A DNA stretch of 18,035 nt. Origin: JANXVV01 sp038230975. Its GTDB lineage: Bacteria > Planctomycetota > Phycisphaerae > Tepidisphaerales > Tepidisphaeraceae. The notes under the pieces were generated by a model. The model was not told where the DNA came from, ran no database searches, and saw only the letters and a program-made list of their open reading frames with translations. The DNA is taken from contig JBBRMF010000090.1 in NCBI GenBank assembly GCA_038230975.1, positions 1 through 18,035 of the forward strand, given 5' to 3'. Positions 14,742-18,035 of the stretch are shown here, in pieces. The position numbers and the translations under genes were made by a program. How positions within the stretch are numbered: the first letter of the stretch is position 1; every line of letters starts with the position of its first letter.

Positions 14742-14996
14742 TTAGATCACCCCGCGTCCCACGCGATGGGTCGTACTCGCCCCGCCACGCTCTTTTGTGG
14801 ACACATCCAGACCCACTCCACCGCCGGTCATCTGCGGGCCTCTTGGCGAGAAAACCTGCTGCCCTGGTCGCGATTTCTGCCCGCGCTGCTGCCCCGAACG
14901 CCGCCGCGACCGTTCCGAGGGTTCGAGTTCCGCAAAAAACATCTGATAGGCCAAATATCCCAATCCACCATACACCGCGAGTTTTAACAACGACAT
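14742..14996 (-). CDS. Small single-pass membrane protein of unknown function
   Basis: This 84-residue protein begins MSLLKLAVYGGLGYLAYQMF, a probable membrane helix at about residues 4-22. A hydrophilic Arg/Gln/Gly-rich tail follows (SERSRRRSGQQRGQKSRPGQ), and the C-terminus is VGRGVI. The frame is open to TTG 15008. ATG 14996 is preferred because GGAG (complement of 15003-15006) is six bases upstream of it. I do not recognise the family. The good ribosome site, the membrane helix directly at the N-terminus and the position 92 bp upstream of zwf on the same strand support a real gene. The tail is low-complexity and probably disordered. Confidence 0.65.
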   Translation of the reverse strand: MSLLKLAVYGGLGYLAYQMFFAELEPSERSRRRSGQQRGQKSRPGQQVFSPRGPQMTGGGVGLDVSTKERGGASTTHRVGRGVI

Positions 14997-15256
14997 CGAG
15001 ATCTCCAAAAGTTAAGACTATTGGATAGTAAGGGTCGGGGTTTCGGTGCGTCTACGGGGAAAATGAGCATCCTCATCCTGCGATTTGATTTGAGGCGTAT
15101 GATAGTGCAGATGAAATTTCGCCGCGTTTTCAGTGGCTTCTCAGGTTTCCCTTCAAGGGGCGGAATACTCGTCATCGTCAACGGCGTCCTTCAGGCCCTT
15201 TCCATTTATATATGCGTAGATCGTCCGATGTCGCCCAATTTGCAGTCAGGTCTTAA
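14997..15256. other. 260-bp spacer between divergent small genes
   Basis: No recognised gene was found. A + strand frame from ATG 15063 (65 codons) ends at TGA 15258-15260, overlapping the hicB start as ATGA. It does not look like HicA: it has no GSH motif and no basic double-stranded RNA-binding pattern. Its codon use is not convincing. Promoters for the flanking genes should lie here but none stands out. Confidence 0.4.
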
Positions 15257-15466
15257 ATGAAGTATCTGATCGTCATCGAGCCGACAAATACAGGTTTCTC
15301 GGCGTATTCCCCTGATGTTCCGGGCTGTGCCTCTACCGGTCGCACGCGCCAGGAATGCGAAAACAATTTTCACGACGCCATCGAGTTTCATATTGATGGG
15401 CTTCGGGAACAAGGTGAACCTGTCCCCGAACCCGTTACTTCCACGGCCTTTGTCGAAGTGCTGTAA
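15257..15466 (+). CDS. hicB: HicB-like antitoxin (UPF0150 family), without HicA partner
   Basis: This 69-residue protein carries the HicB partial RNase H fold pattern: MKYLIVIEPTNTGFSAYSPD followed by VPGCASTGRTRQECENNFHD and AIEFHIDGLREQGEPVPEP. HicB normally neutralises the mRNA-cutting HicA toxin and can repress its own operon. No C-terminal DNA-binding domain is present, as in the shorter HicB class. A weak TCAGG at 15246-15250 precedes ATG 15257. No hicA is recognisable on either side. The following gene is convergent, ending only nine bases away. Orphan HicB-like proteins are known, so it may not be part of an active toxin system. Confidence 0.85.
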   Translation: MKYLIVIEPTNTGFSAYSPDVPGCASTGRTRQECENNFHDAIEFHIDGLREQGEPVPEPVTSTAFVEVL

Positions 15467-15474
15467 CGCTCAAC

Positions 15475-16218
15475 TCACCAGTTGTAACTCACCTTATAAT
15501 TGCACTTCCATCCCCCGCCCGCCGCGCCCACTTCGATCTGATCGAAGTTGTACCACTTCACATGTCCGTCCTCGAACAGAAAGTTGCCCCCTTCCGGCGT
15601 CGTCGCCTTACCAACATGGCTCGAATAATAATTCCAACCCCTCGATACATCGTATTGAAGCATGTCCGACATGATCGGGGCAAACTTGTACACCTGCGCA
15701 AACTTCTTCTTTTCCACCCAACCCACGCCATCAGGATTCGACACGGGATTGTAAACCAGAATAGTCGCACCGGATTTCGCATTCCGGTGCGGCATATAAA
15801 AATACCCCAGCAATCCATCCTCCAACTTCGGATCATAAGCAATCGTCGCATCGCGATGATAAATCTGCAGCGGGCAAAACATCACATTATTTTTACTGAG
15901 ATCTGCCAGCGATTTATTCTTGATCAGATAATCCGAGACGAATTGCAGCACGATGGAACTGGTCCAACTGATATCCTGCCCCCCACGCGGACACCACTTC
16001 GCAACCGCATCTCCGTTGTAGGGAAATGTACCCTTATTCTCGCCCGCGTAATTCGCCAGCGCCATCCCCCACTGCCGAAGCTGCGCCGCGCATTGCACCT
16101 TCACCGCCTGGTTCCGCGCCTTGGATAGCGCCGGCAGCAGAATCGAAATCAGCAGCGCAATAATGCCGATCACCACAAGAAGCTCGACAAGGGTGAATGC
16201 TTTTTGTCTGGTGCGCAT
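15475..16218 (-). CDS. Prepilin-like protein with type IV pilin N-terminus and C-terminal DG domain
   Basis: This 247-residue pseudopilin-like protein belongs to the type expanded in planctomycetes. The N-terminus RQKAFTLVELLVVIGIIALL is a class III signal: a prepilin peptidase would cut before F, leaving N-methyl-Phe and Glu at position 5, with a helix running to about residue 35. The residue before the cut is Ala rather than the usual Gly. A globular domain follows with CAAQLRQWGMALANYAGENK. The C-terminus GGNFLFEDGHVKWYNFD matches the H-X9-DG processing-associated domain, although the His-to-DG spacing here is longer (15 residues). ATG 16218 is chosen over an upstream frame extension to 16281 because it directly precedes the signal and has AGGAA on the - strand just upstream. 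Its role is probably extracellular or envelope-associated. Confidence 0.9.
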   Translation of the reverse strand: MRTRQKAFTLVELLVVIGIIALLISILLPALSKARNQAVKVQCAAQLRQWGMALANYAGENKGTFPYNGDAVAKWCPRGGQDISWTSSIVLQFVSDYLIKNKSLADLSKNNVMFCPLQIYHRDATIAYDPKLEDGLLGYFYMPHRNAKSGATILVYNPVSNPDGVGWVEKKKFAQVYKFAPIMSDMLQYDVSRGWNYYSSHVGKATTPEGGNFLFEDGHVKWYNFDQIEVGAAGGGWKCNYKVSYNW

Positions 16219-16369
16219 AAACTTTTCCTGACTGCATCGCGTGAAATGAAGGGCTTGCAAACGACGGACCTGCCGCTGCAATCATACCCCGGCACTGGGC
16301 CAATCACTACAACATTTTATCAATTGCTCAATTTGCGGGTGCGTGATAGCTCCGTTATGCCCGATTTCT

Positions 16370-16480
16370 CCCTCTCCCGGTACTCCGGGCGAGGGTCGGG
16401 GTGGGGGAAGTCCGCTGAACCATGTCAATTTATCGAAAAAGGCCCCCACCCATCCCTCCCCCCGCAGTACCAGGAGAGGG
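16370..16480. repeat. C/G-rich REPIN-like element with GGTACT core
   Basis: A 38-bp left arm (16370-16407, starting CCCTCTCCCGGTACTCCGGG) and a 38-bp right arm (16443-16480) are inverted copies matching at 30 of 38 positions without gaps, around a 35-bp loop. A related sequence lies after the aminopeptidase gene at 17871-18027. Such CCCTCTCCCGGTACTCCGGGAG-type strings are, to my knowledge, widespread between planctomycete genes. Confidence 0.7.
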
Positions 16481-16613
16481 GACAATGCCCGCAGATCTCG
16501 TCTGGCCCGTGCTTTCTTCGGAAGAAAACAGTCGGTCCCGAAAAGCCAACCCCGCGAATAACGCTGCCGCCAGATGATGAGTTTGACAGTCCAGTGCATT
16601 TAGAAATCGAATT

Positions 16614-16646
16614 TCTCCGTCTGTCTCCGATGTCTCCGCATCTCCG
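16614..16646. repeat. Short direct repeats of TCTCCG
   Basis: TCTCCG occurs at 16614, 16624, 16633 and 16641, with a period of 8-10 bp. The pattern looks like a decayed dispersed intergenic repeat rather than a microsatellite. No function is evident. Confidence 0.5.
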
Positions 16647-16702
16647 CGTTGCATTTTGAGCGGGTCCTGAAGTTGGGCCACGCCCAGCACCACTCCCCGC
16701 GC

Positions 16703-16730
16703 TTGTCATCCCTCTTCCTACGCTTAGAAT
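16703..16730 (+). promoter_or_regulatory. Sigma70-type promoter producing a probable leaderless aminopeptidase mRNA
   Basis: TTGTCA (16703-16708) and TAGAAT (16725-16730) are 16 bp apart. The usual start point, about seven bases after the -10, falls at 16737-16738, the A of the ATG. No Shine-Dalgarno is present upstream of that ATG, which fits leaderless initiation. Confidence 0.6.
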
Positions 16731-16737
16731 CCCCTTC

Positions 16738-17865
16738 ATGCGTGATCCTCGTTTGCAGAAACTAGCCAGCGTGCTGGTCAATTACAGCGTCGGTGTGAAA
16801 AAAGGGCAGATCGTGCGGATCAGCGGACCGCCGGTTTCGCAGCCATTGATTGTGGCGTTATACGAAAAAGTGCTCGAGGCCGGGGGTCACCCTGCCGTGC
16901 GGATGGTGCCGGAGGAACTCAATGAGATCTTCCTCAAAAAAGCCAGCGATGAGCAATTGAAGTTCTGCAATCCCATCGGTTTGTACGAATACGAAAAACT
17001 CGATTGCTCCATCGGCATCTGGGCCGAGGAAAACACCAAGGCTTTAACCAACTGCGATCCCAAAAAAATCGGCACCACCCAGGCCGCCCGCAAACCGCTC
17101 ATGGATCTATTCATGAAGCGCGCCGCCGAGGGCTCGCTCCGTTGGGTTGGCACGCAATATCCGTCCCAGGCCTGCGCGCAAGACGGTGAAATGAGCGAAG
17201 CCGAGTACGAAGATTTCGTCTTCGCCGCCGGGTTGATCGATAAACCCGATCCCGTCGCCGCCTGGAAACTCGTCAGCGAACGGCAACAGCGCCTCGTCGA
17301 TTTCCTCAACGGTAAAACCGAATACCACGTCAAAGCCGCCAACGGAACCGATGTCCGAATGAACCTCGCGGGCAAAACCTGGATCAACTGCGACGGTCAC
17401 GAAAACTTCCCCGACGGTGAAGTCTTCAGCGGCCCGGTCATCGAAAGCGTCGAAGGCCAGATCAACTTCAGCTTCCCCGCCGTCCATCACGGCCGCGAAG
17501 TCCAGGATGTCAAACTCACCTTCCGCAATGGCAAAGTCGTCGCCGCCAGCGCCAGCAAAGGCGAGGATTTCCTCATCTCCATGCTCGACATGGACGCCGG
17601 CAGCCGCTTCCTCGGTGAAGTCGCCATCGGCACCAATTACGACATCCAGCAGTACACCCGCAACACCCTCTTCGACGAAAAAATCGGTGGCACCTGCCAT
17701 TTCGCCCTCGGTGCCGGCTATCCCGAAAGCGGCAACACCAACCAATCCGGCCTCCACTGGGATATGGTCGTCGACCTACGCCCCGGTGGTTTCATTGAAA
17801 TCGACGGAACGAAGATCGTCATCGATGGCCGATTCACAAAGGATGGGTTTCCCGGACCGGTGTGA
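16738..17865 (+). CDS. M29-family metallo-aminopeptidase
   Basis: This 375-residue cytoplasmic exopeptidase removes N-terminal residues from peptides using two metal ions, as in the thermophilic AmpT/AmpS/PepS enzymes. The likely metal ligands are E228 in NFPDGEVFSGP, E294 in FLGEVAIGTN, H321 in GGTCHFALGAGYPESG, and H340 and D342 in SGLHWDMVVDLR. The spacing of 66 residues between the two Glu equals that I recall for the Thermus enzyme. The protein is about 35 residues shorter than the roughly 410-residue classical members, with a shorter stretch between H321 and H340. ATG 16738 has no Shine-Dalgarno and sits seven bases after a -10 box. Codon use in its second half is strongly NNC-biased, which creates long false frames on both strands. 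Confidence 0.93.
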   Translation: MRDPRLQKLASVLVNYSVGVKKGQIVRISGPPVSQPLIVALYEKVLEAGGHPAVRMVPEELNEIFLKKASDEQLKFCNPIGLYEYEKLDCSIGIWAEENTKALTNCDPKKIGTTQAARKPLMDLFMKRAAEGSLRWVGTQYPSQACAQDGEMSEAEYEDFVFAAGLIDKPDPVAAWKLVSERQQRLVDFLNGKTEYHVKAANGTDVRMNLAGKTWINCDGHENFPDGEVFSGPVIESVEGQINFSFPAVHHGREVQDVKLTFRNGKVVAASASKGEDFLISMLDMDAGSRFLGEVAIGTNYDIQQYTRNTLFDEKIGGTCHFALGAGYPESGNTNQSGLHWDMVVDLRPGGFIEIDGTKIVIDGRFTKDGFPGPV

Positions 17866-17870
17866 AAACG

Positions 17871-18027
17871 CCCCCCACCCTAACCCTCCCCCGCGAGTAG
17901 GGTTTGTCGCTTTATTTAGTCGGTTTGCTTGGAAACCGTGCAGGGCGGCTGATCGAAGCCCTCTGACACGGGTCGCAAGCGACCCGGCTAAATAATTCGA
18001 CCGCCCCAGTACCAGGGGGAGGCAACG
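17871..18027. repeat. C-rich repeat arm interrupted by a miniature insertion
   Basis: 17871-17899 (CCCCCCACCCTAACCCTCCC then CCGCGAGTA) and 18008-18027 (AGTACCAGGGGGAGGC...) are the two halves of a sequence matching the right arm of the element at 16443-16480 (CCCTCCCCCCGCAGTACCAG). They are separated by 108 bp of unrelated DNA. The repeat runs on to near the window edge. Confidence 0.65.
17900..18007. mobile_element. 108-bp MITE-like insertion with terminal inverted repeats
   Basis: The left end (17900-17923) and the complement of the right end (17984-18007) match at 18 of 24 positions, sharing GGG, GTCG, TTATTTAG and CGG. AGTA directly precedes it (17896-17899) and directly follows it (18008-18011), as a 4-bp target duplication would. 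Removing the insert and one AGTA restores the host repeat. Inside lies the perfect hairpin GGGTCGC-AA-GCGACCC (17970-17985). It has no coding capacity, so any mobility would need a transposase encoded elsewhere. Confidence 0.6.
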
Positions 18028-18035
18028 GGAAAATG

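Larger units (their letters stand above)
16219..16737. other. 519-bp repeat-rich intergenic region
   Basis: This gap between divergent genes contains no supported gene. It holds a C/G-rich inverted-repeat element (16370-16480), a run of TCTCCG direct repeats (16614-16646) and the aminopeptidase promoter (16703-16730). The remaining sequence shows no recognised signal. Confidence 0.6.

Noticed and set aside
16614..16646. CRISPR-like appearance of TCTCCG repeats
   Set aside because: The repeats are 6 bp with 2-4 bp between them, far from the 20-40 bp repeats with similar-sized spacers of a CRISPR array; no cas gene is present.
17107..17757. 216-codon - strand frame and 192-codon + strand frame over the aminopeptidase
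   Set aside because: Both arise from the strong NNC codon bias of the aminopeptidase gene and have low-complexity translations.

Overview
The window looks like a piece of a planctomycete chromosome, probably from Phycisphaerae or relatives. The evidence is a prepilin-like secreted protein with an FTLVELLVVIGIIALL-type N-terminus and a C-terminal DG(H)VKWY block, moderately GC-rich coding sequence, and intergenic gaps filled with short palindromic repeats. This placement rests on general resemblance, since there is no rRNA or other marker gene.

Positions 1-6845 hold an efflux-type locus on the + strand. It starts with the tail of a probable TetR regulator, followed by an FtsX/DevC-type ABC permease, a complete TetR regulator with its own strong promoter, a second paralogous permease, a MacB/LolD/DevA-type ATPase, an HlyD-type periplasmic adaptor and a TolC/NodT-type outer-membrane lipoprotein. 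Together these would make a trans-envelope exporter with two different permease subunits and one ATPase. Both regulator-permease junctions are ATGA stop/start overlaps. A REPIN-like element (4034-4142) separates the inner-membrane genes from the adaptor and channel genes.

Positions 6846-9458 hold a probable terminator, a PocR-GAF-SpoIIE phosphatase, and a decayed toxin-antitoxin module. In that module the antitoxin carries a frameshift and an amber codon, and the PIN toxin reading frame is open but lacks a start codon at the expected place.

Positions 9459-12977 hold two divergent genes. On the - strand is an MsbA-type ABC exporter with an unusual PDZ-like insertion between its first two membrane helices. 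On the + strand is a DegT/DnrJ/EryC1 sugar aminotransferase. Their shared 222-bp spacer has a -10-like box readable on both strands, an operator-like inverted repeat and a degenerate heptamer repeat.

Positions 12978-16281 hold zwf (glucose-6-phosphate dehydrogenase, - strand), a small single-pass membrane protein, an orphan HicB-like antitoxin and the prepilin-like protein. Positions 16282-18035 hold a repeat-rich gap, an M29 aminopeptidase that appears to be expressed from a leaderless mRNA, and a C-rich repeat interrupted by a 108-bp MITE-like insertion with matching 4-bp direct repeats.

I did not find a clear defence island, phage or CRISPR. The most unusual items are the two-permease exporter with paired regulators, the PDZ-like ABC exporter, the broken toxin-antitoxin module and the nested miniature insertion.
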